The notes beneath the pieces are model-generated. The model was not told the DNA's origin. It saw only the letters and a program-made list of their open reading frames with translations, and did no database searches. Made by a program: the position numbers and the translations under genes. 64,000 nt of DNA. Origin: Halosimplex litoreum. GTDB taxonomy: Archaea > Halobacteriota > Halobacteria > Halobacteriales > Haloarculaceae. Below are positions 49,198-57,719 of the stretch, piece after piece. Position 1 is the first letter of the stretch. Every line of letters begins with the position of its first letter. The DNA lies in NCBI RefSeq assembly GCF_016065055.1, contig NZ_CP065856.1, positions 1,859,836-1,923,835 of the forward strand, in the 5' to 3' direction.

Positions 49198-50733
49198 TCA
49201 GTCCGCGGGCGCCGCCACCGACTCCTCCTCCTCGACGACGGTGTCGGTCCAGGTGCCTCGGAGGAACCAGGCGCCGACGATGAGCGCCGAGCCGACGTGC
49301 ATGACGGCGATGGCCCACCAGGCGCCGGTGGTGCCCATGTCGAAGTTCGTCACCAGGAACCACGCGGGGACGACCTGCAGGCCCCAGACGGAGGTCACCG
49401 ACATGATCATCGCGGCGCGGGTGTTGCCGGCGCCGTTGAAACAGCCCTTGACGACGTGGAAGGTGCCCATGAACGCGAAGGTAGGCGCGACGATGAACAT
49501 GTAGGTCTCCCCGATGTCGACGATCCGGGCGGCCTCCTCGCCGGCGATGAACACCCCGACGATGTCCCGCGCCCAGTAGACTCCGACGGCGCTGACGACG
49601 ACGTAGGCGGCGACGAGCATCCCGACGGCGAGATAGACGGCCTTTCGGGCGCGGTCGGCCCGCCTGGCGCCGAGGTTCTGGCCGACCGCGGTCTCGACGC
49701 CCATCCCGAGTCCGACCGCCGGGAGGAAGACGAACGAGGTCAGGCGGGCGGTGATGCCGAAGGCGGCGACGGCCGTCGAGCCGATGACCGCGACGATGGC
49801 CGTCATCGCGGTGTACGACAGCGCGCCCGAGCTCTGCTCGATGCTGGCGGGGTAGCCGATCTCGATTATCTTCCGGACCGTCGCCCGCTCCAGCCGCAGG
49901 TCGGCGAGCGACAGCGAGAGACCGAGCCGGCCCGAAAAGAGGAGCGCGACGCCCGGAACCGTCGCGAGCGCCCGCGAGAGGATGGTCGCCATCGCCGCGC
50001 CTCGAACGCCGTGACCGGTGAACCCGGTGGCGGCCAGCAGATCCGCTTCGAGGCCGCGCATCCCGACGATGCCGAACAGGGGGTTGTCGACGAACCCGAA
50101 GATGAAAATCGGGTCGAGGACGACGTTGACGGCGACGCTGACGGCCATGAGGTACATCGGGGTGCGGGTGTCGCCCCACCCGCGCAGCAGCGACTGGAAG
50201 ACGAAGAAGCCGAACATGAACCAGACGCCGAGGAAGATCACTCGCATGTACTCCAGGGAGTAGGTGAACACCTGCGTCCCGGGGTCGGCGCCGATGAGCC
50301 GGAGGAACGCGGGGGCGAGCAGGTAGCCGATCGCCCCGAGCGCGAGCGAGAACAGGGTGACGAACGCCAGCGTCTGGCCGGCGACCTCGTTGACCCGTTC
50401 GAGGTTGCCGGCGCCCTTGTGCTGGGCGACGAGGACGCTCCCGGCCAGGGTGAGCCCGCCGCCCAGCGAGATGAGCACGAACACGGGCGGCCAGGAGAAA
50501 GAGAGCGCACTGACGGCGTCGCCACCGAGTCGCCCGACCCAGAAGGTGTCGACGAGGTTGTAGACGACCTGCAGCAGCTGCGTGAAGACGATCGGCGCCG
50601 AGAGGGCGACGAGCGGACGGAGGAGCGACCCCTCGGTGAGGTCGTAGTCGCTCCCACGCCCGGGGTCGTCCGGCGGACCGTCTTCCGAGAGATCCGTCGT
50701 GTCGGCCGACGGCTCGTCCGCTCGGTCCGTCAC
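49198..50733 (-). CDS. MATE-family multidrug efflux protein
   Basis: A 511-residue antiporter with twelve helices in two homologous halves. Landmarks: LRPLVALSAPIVFTQLLQVV and VDTFWVGRLGGDAVSALSFS in half one, PASIEQSSGALSYTAMTAIV and VGLGMGVETAVGQNLGARRA in half two. MATE pumps expel cationic drugs using Na+ or H+ gradients. It starts at GTG, 5 bases after the stop of a TetR gene, so the regulator and pump form one transcript. Codons 1-25 encode a disordered acidic tail. Confidence 0.93.
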   Translation of the reverse strand: MTDRADEPSADTTDLSEDGPPDDPGRGSDYDLTEGSLLRPLVALSAPIVFTQLLQVVYNLVDTFWVGRLGGDAVSALSFSWPPVFVLISLGGGLTLAGSVLVAQHKGAGNLERVNEVAGQTLAFVTLFSLALGAIGYLLAPAFLRLIGADPGTQVFTYSLEYMRVIFLGVWFMFGFFVFQSLLRGWGDTRTPMYLMAVSVAVNVVLDPIFIFGFVDNPLFGIVGMRGLEADLLAATGFTGHGVRGAAMATILSRALATVPGVALLFSGRLGLSLSLADLRLERATVRKIIEIGYPASIEQSSGALSYTAMTAIVAVIGSTAVAAFGITARLTSFVFLPAVGLGMGVETAVGQNLGARRADRARKAVYLAVGMLVAAYVVVSAVGVYWARDIVGVFIAGEEAARIVDIGETYMFIVAPTFAFMGTFHVVKGCFNGAGNTRAAMIMSVTSVWGLQVVPAWFLVTNFDMGTTGAWWAIAVMHVGSALIVGAWFLRGTWTDTVVEEEESVAAPAD

Positions 50734-50737
50734 GCGG

Positions 50738-51385
50738 TCACGCCCCTCCGTCGTCGGCGCCGTCGGACGATCGGCTGCTCGCGGGTCGGTCCTCGCTCGC
50801 CATCAGCAGGTCGCCGATCAGGTACCGTTCGATCCCGGCGAAGGCCTCGTCGGTGGGGGCGGCGTCACCGAGGATCACGTCGTGGGACTGCGCGCCCTCG
50901 ATGGCCGAGCGAAACAGCGCGGCGTAGCGCTCGGGGTCCACCTCGCGGAACTCCCCCGACTCGACCCCTTCGCGGACGATGTCGGCGATCACGCCGCGGA
51001 TGAGCCGGTCGTTCTCGACGAGCTGGTCCTGCAAGTCCGGTTCGAAGGGGGCCTGGGCGCGCATCCCCAGCAGCGCGGTGTGGAAGTCGCGGGTCGCCGC
51101 GTCGTCGCCCAGGCCGACCACGACGATCTCGGCCATCCGGTGGAGTCGTTCGCGGGGGTCGTCCGGACCGCCGCCCTCCACCTCGTCGATGAACTCGTCG
51201 AGCAGGTGCGAGAGAAAGGCGACCATGAGATCCGCCTTCGAGTCGTAGTGGTAGTGGATGAGCGACTTGCTCTTTTCGAACTCGTCGGCGATGGCCTGGA
51301 CCGTCAGGTCGGCGTATCCGTGCTTCGCGAGCGCGCGGAAGGTGGCGTCCATGATCGCCGCGCGCGTCGAATCGTCCCCCGACAT
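50738..51385 (-). CDS. TetR-family regulator of the MATE pump
   Basis: A 215-residue repressor with the HTH in MDATFRALAKHGYADLTVQA through EKSKSLIHYHYDSKADLMVA (about 12-55) and a helical ligand domain. It shares FREVDPE and the general design with the TetR of the ABC island, suggesting duplication. The ATG at 51385 lies 27 bases from a TATA box; an inverted repeat GACTG-n6-CAGTC sits between them. The MATE gene follows by 5 bases, so drug binding should induce both. Confidence 0.9.
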   Translation of the reverse strand: MSGDDSTRAAIMDATFRALAKHGYADLTVQAIADEFEKSKSLIHYHYDSKADLMVAFLSHLLDEFIDEVEGGGPDDPRERLHRMAEIVVVGLGDDAATRDFHTALLGMRAQAPFEPDLQDQLVENDRLIRGVIADIVREGVESGEFREVDPERYAALFRSAIEGAQSHDVILGDAAPTDEAFAGIERYLIGDLLMASEDRPASSRSSDGADDGGA

Positions 51386-51389
51386 ATCT

Positions 51390-51405
51390 GACTGAATGGC
51401 CAGTC
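51390..51405. promoter_or_regulatory. Operator of the second TetR gene
   Basis: GACTGAATGGCCAGTC: arms GACTG and CAGTC around six bases, located between the TATA box and the ATG at 51385. Probable autorepression site controlling TetR plus MATE. Confidence 0.6.
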
Positions 51406-51407
51406 GA

Positions 51408-51416
51408 TATATAAAT
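51408..51416 (-). promoter_or_regulatory. TATA box of the TetR-MATE operon
   Basis: Minus-strand ATTTATATA about 27 bases before the ATG at 51385. Confidence 0.6.
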
Positions 51417-51493
51417 CACTGCCGATCAAACCCTGAGAATCGGAGGACAACGCTCAAGGGAGCGTGTGGGAGAGTACGACGGGAGCGACGACG

Positions 51494-53563
51494 ATGGACG
51501 GATCGAACGCGGCGGGATCGGACGCGAACGGGGCCGAAACCGGCGACAGGGCGGGGTCGGTCCGGGGCGTCGCCGGGCGGCTGGTCCCGGGGCCGGTCCG
51601 GCGCAGCTACGCGCTGAAGTTCGCAGTCGCGATGGCGGTCGTAATCTTGTTGGTCACGGCCGTCGGGGTCGGGAGCTACGTCCAGATCCGGGGGATCATC
51701 GACGACGACGCGGAGAACACGCTCCGGTCGACGGCGACGGTGCAGGCCGACTCGGTCGGCGAGTGGCTGGCAGGCATGCGGGCGCAGGTCCGGGGATTCT
51801 CGGGGTCGAACGTCTACGCCACCGAGAACCCGGAGCGGATCGGCGAGACGCTCGAGGCCTCGCAGGTACAGGCCAGCGCGGACGTGGCGGGGATCCACTA
51901 CGTCGGCGCCGACGGGACGATCCTCGCCAGCACGGTCGCCGACCTCGAGGGGAGCGCGGTCGACGCCAGGCGACCGGACTGGGCGGGGCCGATCGCGGTG
52001 GCGCGGAACGCGTCGGGCGACGAGTTCCGCGTCGGCGTCTCGAACCGAGCCTACGAGTCCAACGGTCGCCTGCTGATGGCCTTCGCCGGGCGGGTCCGCG
52101 TCGGGGAGGGTGTGCTCGTCGTCGTCGGCGACGTGCGCGCCGACTTCGAGCAGCTCCACCGGACCCGCTCGATCGTCCGGACGCAGCTGCTGAACCCCGA
52201 GGGGCAGAACGTGTTCGCCTCCCGGCAGACTGCGCCGAGCCCGCTGGCGGAGACGGCGGCGTTCGAGCGGGCGGTCGCGGGGGAGCCGGCGAGCCGCGAG
52301 CGGGCCTCGGACGTGCTCGCGTTCGCGCCGGTCCCGGACACTCCGTGGGTCGTCGTGACCGAGGCGCCCAAATCGCAGCTCTACCAGGCCAGCGAGACCG
52401 TCGGGCGGAACGTGGTCGTCCTCGTCGCCGCCTCGATCACGACGCTCGCGGTCGTCGGGTTCGTCCTCGGCCGCGGGACCGTCGTCCCGCTGCTCCGGTT
52501 GCGTCGACGCGCGGAGGCCATGGCGGACGGCGACCTCGACGTGGACCTCTCGACGACCCGCGAGGACGAGATCGGGCGGCTGTTCGTCGCGTTCGACGAC
52601 ATGCGCGAGGCGCTGCGGAGCCAGATCCGGGAAGCGGAGACAGCGCGCGAGCGCGCAGAGCGCTCGCGCGCGGAACTCGAACGGCAGAACGAGCGCCTCG
52701 ACCAGTTCGCCAGTACCGTCTCTCACGACCTTCGCAACCCGCTGAACGTCGCCAGCGGACACCTCCAGCTGATCGATCGGAAAGTCGACGACGTGGGCGA
52801 GGACGCTGCCGAAGCGCTGGACGCACACGTCGAGAAGATCGACTCCGCTCACCTGCGGATGGAGGAGATAATCAGCGACGTGCTGGCGCTGGCCCGACAG
52901 GGCCAGGACATCGAGGAGACCCAGTCGGTCGACCTGGCGACCGTCGCTCGCGACGCCTGGGCGACCGTCGACAGCGGGTCGGCGACGCTGACGGTGCCCG
53001 AGTCCCGCACTATCGCGGCGGACCCCGACCGCCTCCGACAGGCCTTCGAGAACCTCTTCCGGAACAGCGTGGAACACGGTTCCACGAGCAGTCGGCCAGG
53101 GGCCGACGACGCCGTCGAGCACGGCTCGACGAGCCCTCGGTCGCAAGCTCCCGAGGACACTGTGGAACACGGTTCCACGAGCAGTCGGCCAGGGGCCGAC
53201 GACGCCGTCGAGCACGGCTCGACGAGCCCTCGGTCGCAAGCTCCCGAGGACACCGTGGAACACGGTTCCTCCGGCGACGACGCGGACGGCGACGCCCTGA
53301 CGGTCACGGTCGAACTCACCGACACCGGCTTCGCCGTCGCCGACGACGGCACCGGCATCCCACCCGAAACCGTCGACGATGTCTTCGAATACGGGCACAC
53401 GACCGACGAGGACGGCACCGGCTTCGGCCTCGCCATCGTCGACACCGTCGTCGAAGCGCACGGCTGGACCGTCACCGTCGACCGCGACTACGACGAGGGC
53501 GCCCGCTTCGTCGTCTCCGACGCGTTCGACGACGACGTCGACACCGACGACCGCGAACCCTGA
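51494..53563 (+). CDS. Membrane sensor histidine kinase with duplicated N-box region
   Basis: A 689-residue kinase: helix one about 40-62, extracytoplasmic dCACHE-like sensor to about 312, helix two, HAMP (about 333-385), a coiled coil, HisKA with SHDLRNPLNVASGH, and HATPase with N-box ENLFRNSVEHG, ADDGTGIPPET and DGTGFGLAIV. Ligand unknown; no receiver gene adjacent. From residue 526 the VEHGS motif of the N-box is repeated five times by two 31-codon tandem copies that are 92 of 93 bases identical. The ATG at 51494 is preferred over the GTG at 51464. Confidence 0.88.
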   Translation: MDGSNAAGSDANGAETGDRAGSVRGVAGRLVPGPVRRSYALKFAVAMAVVILLVTAVGVGSYVQIRGIIDDDAENTLRSTATVQADSVGEWLAGMRAQVRGFSGSNVYATENPERIGETLEASQVQASADVAGIHYVGADGTILASTVADLEGSAVDARRPDWAGPIAVARNASGDEFRVGVSNRAYESNGRLLMAFAGRVRVGEGVLVVVGDVRADFEQLHRTRSIVRTQLLNPEGQNVFASRQTAPSPLAETAAFERAVAGEPASRERASDVLAFAPVPDTPWVVVTEAPKSQLYQASETVGRNVVVLVAASITTLAVVGFVLGRGTVVPLLRLRRRAEAMADGDLDVDLSTTREDEIGRLFVAFDDMREALRSQIREAETARERAERSRAELERQNERLDQFASTVSHDLRNPLNVASGHLQLIDRKVDDVGEDAAEALDAHVEKIDSAHLRMEEIISDVLALARQGQDIEETQSVDLATVARDAWATVDSGSATLTVPESRTIAADPDRLRQAFENLFRNSVEHGSTSSRPGADDAVEHGSTSPRSQAPEDTVEHGSTSSRPGADDAVEHGSTSPRSQAPEDTVEHGSSGDDADGDALTVTVELTDTGFAVADDGTGIPPETVDDVFEYGHTTDEDGTGFGLAIVDTVVEAHGWTVTVDRDYDEGARFVVSDAFDDDVDTDDREP
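52643..52671. repeat. 12-base perfect inverted repeat inside the kinase gene
   Basis: GCGCGCGAGCGC, loop GCAGA, GCGCTCGCGCGC. It encodes part of the coiled coil RERAERSRAE, so a strong hairpin would form in the mRNA between HAMP and HisKA. Confidence 0.7.
53069..53275. repeat. 93-base tandem repeat in the kinase N-box
   Basis: Two full units (53069-53161 and 53162-53254) and a partial third. Each unit holds four small palindromes such as TGGAAC-acg-GTTCCA and GTCGGCC-agg-GGCCGAC, and codes VEHGSTSSRPGADDA then VEHGSTSPRSQAPEDT. Only the last base of the unit differs between copies. Confidence 0.9.
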
Positions 53564-53707
53564 TCTGTCGCCGACAGCACTGTCCCTGATACTCGAGTCG
53601 TGCCCTGGAAAACGCCAACTCCAGCACTGTTATCGGTTCGAGCCGTTAGAATCTTTACTGATAACTACGACACTACCGTTTTAGGCGTCACCCCGAAACT
53701 GTCGGAT

Positions 53708-55648
53708 ATGCGAAGACGACGATTCCTGTCGGGCGTCGGCGCCGGGTCGCTCGCGGGGGTGGCGGGCTGCGGTGGGATTCTGGGGTCCGGCGAGGAGTCG
53801 ACTGCGGTGGGGCCGCCGCGGCTGTCGGTCGACGGGCGATGGCTCACCGACCCGGCGGGGAACCGCATCGTCCTGCGGGGCGTGAACGTTCCGGGGCCGG
53901 TGTGGGGGAGCGAGCGGGCCGACGCCCGCGGGAAGGGGTACCGGGAGACGCTGGAACTCGCGACCGACGCCGGAGCGGGCTGGCACAGCCGCGTTCTCCG
54001 GGTCCCCGCGACGCCCCAGACCCTCGACAGCGTGGGCGTCGAGCGGTTCGCACGCGAGTATCTCGACGAGATCGTCGCGCTGGCGGCCGAGCGGGGCGTC
54101 TACCTGTTGATCGACTACCACGCGACCGAGCGCTACGACACGGACGCCATCGACGACCGACTGCGGCGCTTCTGGCGGACGGTCGCGCCGCGCTACGCCG
54201 AGGAGAGTCACGTGCTCTACGAACTGTTCAACGAACCGACCGAGCCGGCGACGGGGGGGATCGAGGCCTGGCGGACCTGGAAAGAACACGCCGAACCGTG
54301 GGTGGCGTTCGTCCGCGAGCGGGCGCCGGAGACCCCCGTCGTCGTCGGCTCCCCGCGGTGGTCGTCGCTGACGGCGTACGCCGCCGAAGAGCCCTTGGCC
54401 GACGACGCCGTCGTCTATTCCGCGCACGTCTACCCTTCCTGGGAACCGGAGACCTGGGAGGCGACGTTCGGCGACCCGGCGCTGTCGGTCCCGGTGTTCG
54501 TCACCGAGTGGGGGTACGTCGACGACGCGAACGTCGACTCGCATTTCGCCGCCACGACGTCGTCGTGGGGCCGACCCTTCCGGGCGTGGCTCACGAGTCA
54601 CGACAACGTCGGCTGGTGCGCCCGCGCGTTCGACTCCCGGTGGGTCCCGCCGATGTTCGACGCCGAGTGGACCCTCCGCGGCGGCGACCGATACATGGGG
54701 GAACTCGTCAAGCGGTGGCTGGCGGCCGAGCGCGAGCGCCACTGGCCGCCGGCGGGCGCGGACGCGCCGACCGCGACGGTAGTACCGACCGACCGCCCAC
54801 CGGGACCGCCCGAGAGCCTGGGGCTCTCGTCGATCGGGGAGACGACGGCGACGCTCGTGTGGGTGGCGCCAGCGAGCCCGAACGGCAGCGACGTGGTGCA
54901 GTACCGCATCGCGCTCGACGACGAGCCGCGAATCGTTCGGGGGTCTCGCCAGTCGTACGAGCTGACGGGGCTCAGCCCGGGCGAGCGCTACACAGTGAGC
55001 GCCACCGCGGTCGACGGGGCCGGTCGGGAGTCACGCCCTGCGACCGTCCAGTTCACGACGGTCACCCCCGCCGAAGCGACGGCGACGATCCCCGCCGCCG
55101 GCGACGCGCCGACCGTCGATCGGTCGGTAGAAGACGCCTGGGCCGACACGCCGCCCCACCCGATCGACGCGCGGGTCTGGGCGGAGACGGCGTCGGACGT
55201 GACCGGCGAGTGGCGAGCGCTGTGGAACGGGCGCGCGCTGTACGTCCTCGTCACGGTGACCGACGAGGCGGTGCTGGACCACGACGCGGTCGAACTGTAC
55301 CTCGACCTGGCACACGACGGCGGCGAGGAGTACGACGGCGCGAACGACCTCCAGCTCGTCGTCGAGGCGGGCTCCGGCCGGGTGACGCCGGGAGCCAACT
55401 CGGCCACCGCTGACCCCGTCGACGCGGCGGTGACCGAGACGGGCGACGGCTGGCGGACCGAGATCGCGGTGCCCTGGGAACCCTACGGCGTCGTGCCCTT
55501 CGCCGGCGACCGCCTCGGTATGGACGTCCACGTCGTCGACGACGCCGAAGGGGGCGTCAGGCGCGACGCGAAGGTCGCCTGGCACGACGACTCCGACGCC
55601 GTCTGGGAGACCCCCTCTGCGATGGCCACCGTCGCGCTCGGCGACTGA
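53708..55648 (+). CDS. Tat-exported GH5 glycosidase lipoprotein with FN3 and CBM9-like domains
   Basis: A 646-residue secreted enzyme. Tat signal [20 protein letters not shown] (2-21) with lipobox Cys. The GH5 (cellulase-type) barrel spans about 35-360: acid/base Glu176 in [10 protein letters not shown] and nucleophile Glu267 in VFVTEWGY, with [10 protein letters not shown] typical of the family. An FN3 domain (about 370-455) and a CBM9-like sugar-binding domain (about 465-640, [14 protein letters not shown] to [13 protein letters not shown]) follow. It should degrade a beta-glucan or mannan at the cell surface. It follows the sensor kinase by 144 bases on the same strand; an AT-rich promoter region precedes it. 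Confidence 0.88.
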   Translation: MRRRRFLSGVGAGSLAGVAGCGGILGSGEESTAVGPPRLSVDGRWLTDPAGNRIVLRGVNVPGPVWGSERADARGKGYRETLELATDAGAGWHSRVLRVPATPQTLDSVGVERFAREYLDEIVALAAERGVYLLIDYHATERYDTDAIDDRLRRFWRTVAPRYAEESHVLYELFNEPTEPATGGIEAWRTWKEHAEPWVAFVRERAPETPVVVGSPRWSSLTAYAAEEPLADDAVVYSAHVYPSWEPETWEATFGDPALSVPVFVTEWGYVDDANVDSHFAATTSSWGRPFRAWLTSHDNVGWCARAFDSRWVPPMFDAEWTLRGGDRYMGELVKRWLAAERERHWPPAGADAPTATVVPTDRPPGPPESLGLSSIGETTATLVWVAPASPNGSDVVQYRIALDDEPRIVRGSRQSYELTGLSPGERYTVSATAVDGAGRESRPATVQFTTVTPAEATATIPAAGDAPTVDRSVEDAWADTPPHPIDARVWAETASDVTGEWRALWNGRALYVLVTVTDEAVLDHDAVELYLDLAHDGGEEYDGANDLQLVVEAGSGRVTPGANSATADPVDAAVTETGDGWRTEIAVPWEPYGVVPFAGDRLGMDVHVVDDAEGGVRRDAKVAWHDDSDAVWETPSAMATVALGD

Positions 55649-55716
55649 GCGCGGCCGGCGCGCCGCCGGTCCGCGACCGCGCCGTCTGGCGACCACTTCC
55701 GCTCCGGTCCCGACAG

Positions 55717-55723
55717 TCTTTAG
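55717..55723 (+). promoter_or_regulatory. TATA box of hjc
   Basis: TCTTTAG about 28 bases before the ATG at 55749. It favours that start over the in-frame ATG at 55737. Confidence 0.5.
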
Positions 55724-55748
55724 CCGGCCGTCGGCAATGGTCGGGCAG

Positions 55749-56270
55749 ATGGCGAACTCGAACGCGAAGGGCGACCGCCGCGAGCGCGAACTCGTCAACG
55801 AACTCGACGCGGCGGGGTTCGCGGTCATGCGCGCGCCCGCCAGCGGGAGCGCCACCGAGCGCGAGCTCCCCGACGTGCTGGCCGGCGACGGCGAGGACTT
55901 CTACGCCGTCGAGGCCAAATCCTCCGCCGGCGACCCCATCTACCTCGACGGCGAGGAGGTCGAGGCGCTGCTCTTTTTCTCGCGGAACTTCGGCGCCAAA
56001 CCCCGCATCGGCGTCCGCTTCGACCGCGAGGACTGGTACTTCTTCCACCCCGGTGACGAGGCCGTCCACGTCACCGACGGCGGCAACTACCGCGTCAAGA
56101 AGGAGACCGCGCTGGCCCACGGCGTCGACTTCGACGAACTCGTCGGCCACTCCGAGAAGGTCACCCTGGAGGAAGTCGCCGACGACGGTCCCGACCAGGG
56201 TACCCTCGACGTCCTCTCGGCGTTCGAACGCGGCGACCTCTCGAAAGAAGAGGCCGCGGAGATGCTGTAA
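55749..56270 (+). CDS. hjc: Holliday junction resolvase
   Basis: Cuts four-way DNA junctions made by recombination (RadA at 12070-13116 is the partner activity). The 173-residue protein has the archaeal Hjc signatures: [38 protein letters not shown] with the catalytic Asp, and [14 protein letters not shown] with the Glu-x-Lys pair of the PD-(D/E)XK fold. A C-terminal extension of about 45 residues ([20 protein letters not shown] onward) is common in haloarchaea. Start choice by TATA spacing. Confidence 0.95.
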   Translation: MANSNAKGDRRERELVNELDAAGFAVMRAPASGSATERELPDVLAGDGEDFYAVEAKSSAGDPIYLDGEEVEALLFFSRNFGAKPRIGVRFDREDWYFFHPGDEAVHVTDGGNYRVKKETALAHGVDFDELVGHSEKVTLEEVADDGPDQGTLDVLSAFERGDLSKEEAAEML

Positions 56271-56277
56271 TTCGGGT

Positions 56278-56481
56278 TCACCCCTGAACGGTGGCGCGGG
56301 CGCGGTCGAGAAGATACACGAGCCCACCGACCCAACCGACGAACTGAAACACGTTGGCCAGTGCGAGGCCAGCGCCGCCGCCGAGCACGAACAGTCCGAC
56401 GAGGACGACGATCACCACCTCCGGTTCCACGACCGGGGAACTCCGACCAATCCATGACAGACTGTCGGACAGCTGACTCAT
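56278..56481 (-). CDS. Small membrane protein, function unknown
   Basis: A 67-residue protein, MSQLSDSLSWIGRSSPVVEP, with one or two hydrophobic helices (VVIVVLVGLFVLGGGAGLAL and FQFVGWVGGLVYLL). It ends 8 bases from hjc on the opposite strand. No family recognised; short but with a clean membrane pattern. Confidence 0.5.
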   Translation of the reverse strand: MSQLSDSLSWIGRSSPVVEPEVVIVVLVGLFVLGGGAGLALANVFQFVGWVGGLVYLLDRARATVQG

Positions 56482-56592
56482 AGTGGTGGCGATGGTGCTA
56501 CGGGAGGCGTCGTGGGCGGGTGCGGAGTCGAAGCGGACGCCGGGGCCGTCGGTCGCTGCCCTGCAGCCGGACTCCTGCGGAAATATTCGATT

Positions 56593-57255
56593 TCAGGCCG
56601 TGACGCGCTCGCGCAGCCGCCGGTCGACGACCGCCGCGTCGTCGACCCGCTCCAGCCGCGACAGGGGGAACGAGTACCGGCGCGGCGACTCCCGGCGGGC
56701 GAGGTCGCCCAGATACACCGCCTCGACGACGAGGTCGTCGGTGGGGTACCCCTCGTTGGTGGCGTAGTCGGCGACGGTCTCGCCGACGCCCTCGATGACG
56801 ACCCCGTCGGCGCGGGCGGGCGTGACGCGGGCGACGACGAGGCGGTCGTCGGTCTCGCGGTCGCTGACGACGTCGCCGGGTTCGAGTCGGCAGGCGGGAC
56901 AGAGGTCGGGCGGCCCCACGCGTTCGGGGACGAACGTTTCGATCCCGCAGGCGTCGCAGACGGCCGCGCGTTTGCCCGGTGCGGGTACGCGTCGGACGGT
57001 GATCTCGATGCCGACGCGACGGAGGTGTTTGCAGTGCTCGCCGCGGATCTGGTAGTCGGGGCAGGTACAGGTGCCCGCGGGGAGGTCGACGACGTAGGTC
57101 GCGCCGCTCTGGCTGTCGACGGCGTAGCGGCCGCCGCCCAGCGGGCGGACGGCCATGCGCTCGGTCCAGGCGCGGGCGGCCCGCTCGTCGAGCCGCCGAA
57201 CGTCCGGTGCGAGTGCGGTCTTCCTGACCTGGGGAGGGGTACGTGATTCGGACAT
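56593..57255 (-). CDS. SWIM zinc-finger protein
   Basis: A 220-residue protein. The SWIM motif C-x-C-n-C-x-H is in TCTCPDYQIRGEHCKHLRRV (about 63-82), after YAVDSQSGATYVVDLPAG. A second zinc-binding unit, CDACGIETFV with LCPACR, follows at about 99-123. The C-terminal half is beta-rich without known motifs. SWIM domains bind DNA or proteins and are linked to recombination in other organisms. The ATG at 57255 is chosen over an upstream one at 57318. Confidence 0.82.
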   Translation of the reverse strand: MSESRTPPQVRKTALAPDVRRLDERAARAWTERMAVRPLGGGRYAVDSQSGATYVVDLPAGTCTCPDYQIRGEHCKHLRRVGIEITVRRVPAPGKRAAVCDACGIETFVPERVGPPDLCPACRLEPGDVVSDRETDDRLVVARVTPARADGVVIEGVGETVADYATNEGYPTDDLVVEAVYLGDLARRESPRRYSFPLSRLERVDDAAVVDRRLRERVTA

Positions 57256-57403
57256 AGGCGTTCGGACGCTGGTGTTTCTCGCGACTGCGTCCACTCGAAA
57301 CGTAGGTTCCGAACGCACCTAAGTCCGTCGCGGGTATGGGCGTGTGAACCCGGCGGGTCGACGACGCCGACGCGTTGGCGGCCGGTCGGGGGTCGGTGAA
57401 CGC

Positions 57404-57417
57404 GCGCTTCGAAGCGC
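57404..57417. promoter_or_regulatory. Palindrome overlapping the promoter of the 82-residue membrane gene
   Basis: GCGCTTCGAAGCGC, a perfect 14-base palindrome whose end overlaps a TATA-like GCGCTTTTGC about 27 bases before the ATG at 57447. Likely regulator site, but no regulator identified. Confidence 0.4.
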
Positions 57418-57446
57418 TTTTGCCCGGGCCGGGGAAAGCCACGGCC

Positions 57447-57695
57447 ATGGAAATCGACCGGAAGTTCGCCGTCGAACTCGGGATCTCGGCGGCCTCGGTC
57501 GTCTTGTTCGTCGGTGCGGCCTACGTCGTCAGCTCCAACTACGCCGACCCCGGCAACGCCACCGGGAACGGCTCGGCCGCGCCCGTGCTCCAGCCCGACG
57601 GCGGGCTCGTCATGGTCGGTGTCGTCGGCCTGTTCGTCCTCATCATGGCCGTCGCCGGACTGATCCTGTACCGGGCGAACTTCGACGAGGAGTAG
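57447..57695 (+). CDS. Two-helix membrane protein, function unknown
   Basis: An 82-residue protein with helix one at about 13-32 (ISAASVVLFVGAAYVVSSNY) and helix two at about 54-75 (LVMVGVVGLFVLIMAVAGLI), a Gly/Asn-rich loop between and an acidic tail. I know similar conserved haloarchaeal proteins without assigned role. It converges on priL, 24 bases between stops. Confidence 0.65.
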   Translation: MEIDRKFAVELGISAASVVLFVGAAYVVSSNYADPGNATGNGSAAPVLQPDGGLVMVGVVGLFVLIMAVAGLILYRANFDEE

Positions 57696-57719
57696 CCGCC
57701 ACCACCGCTCGGGCACCGG

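Noticed and set aside
53069-53275. CRISPR-like repeat array
   Set aside because: The units are contiguous, in frame, and have no spacers; it is a coding tandem repeat.
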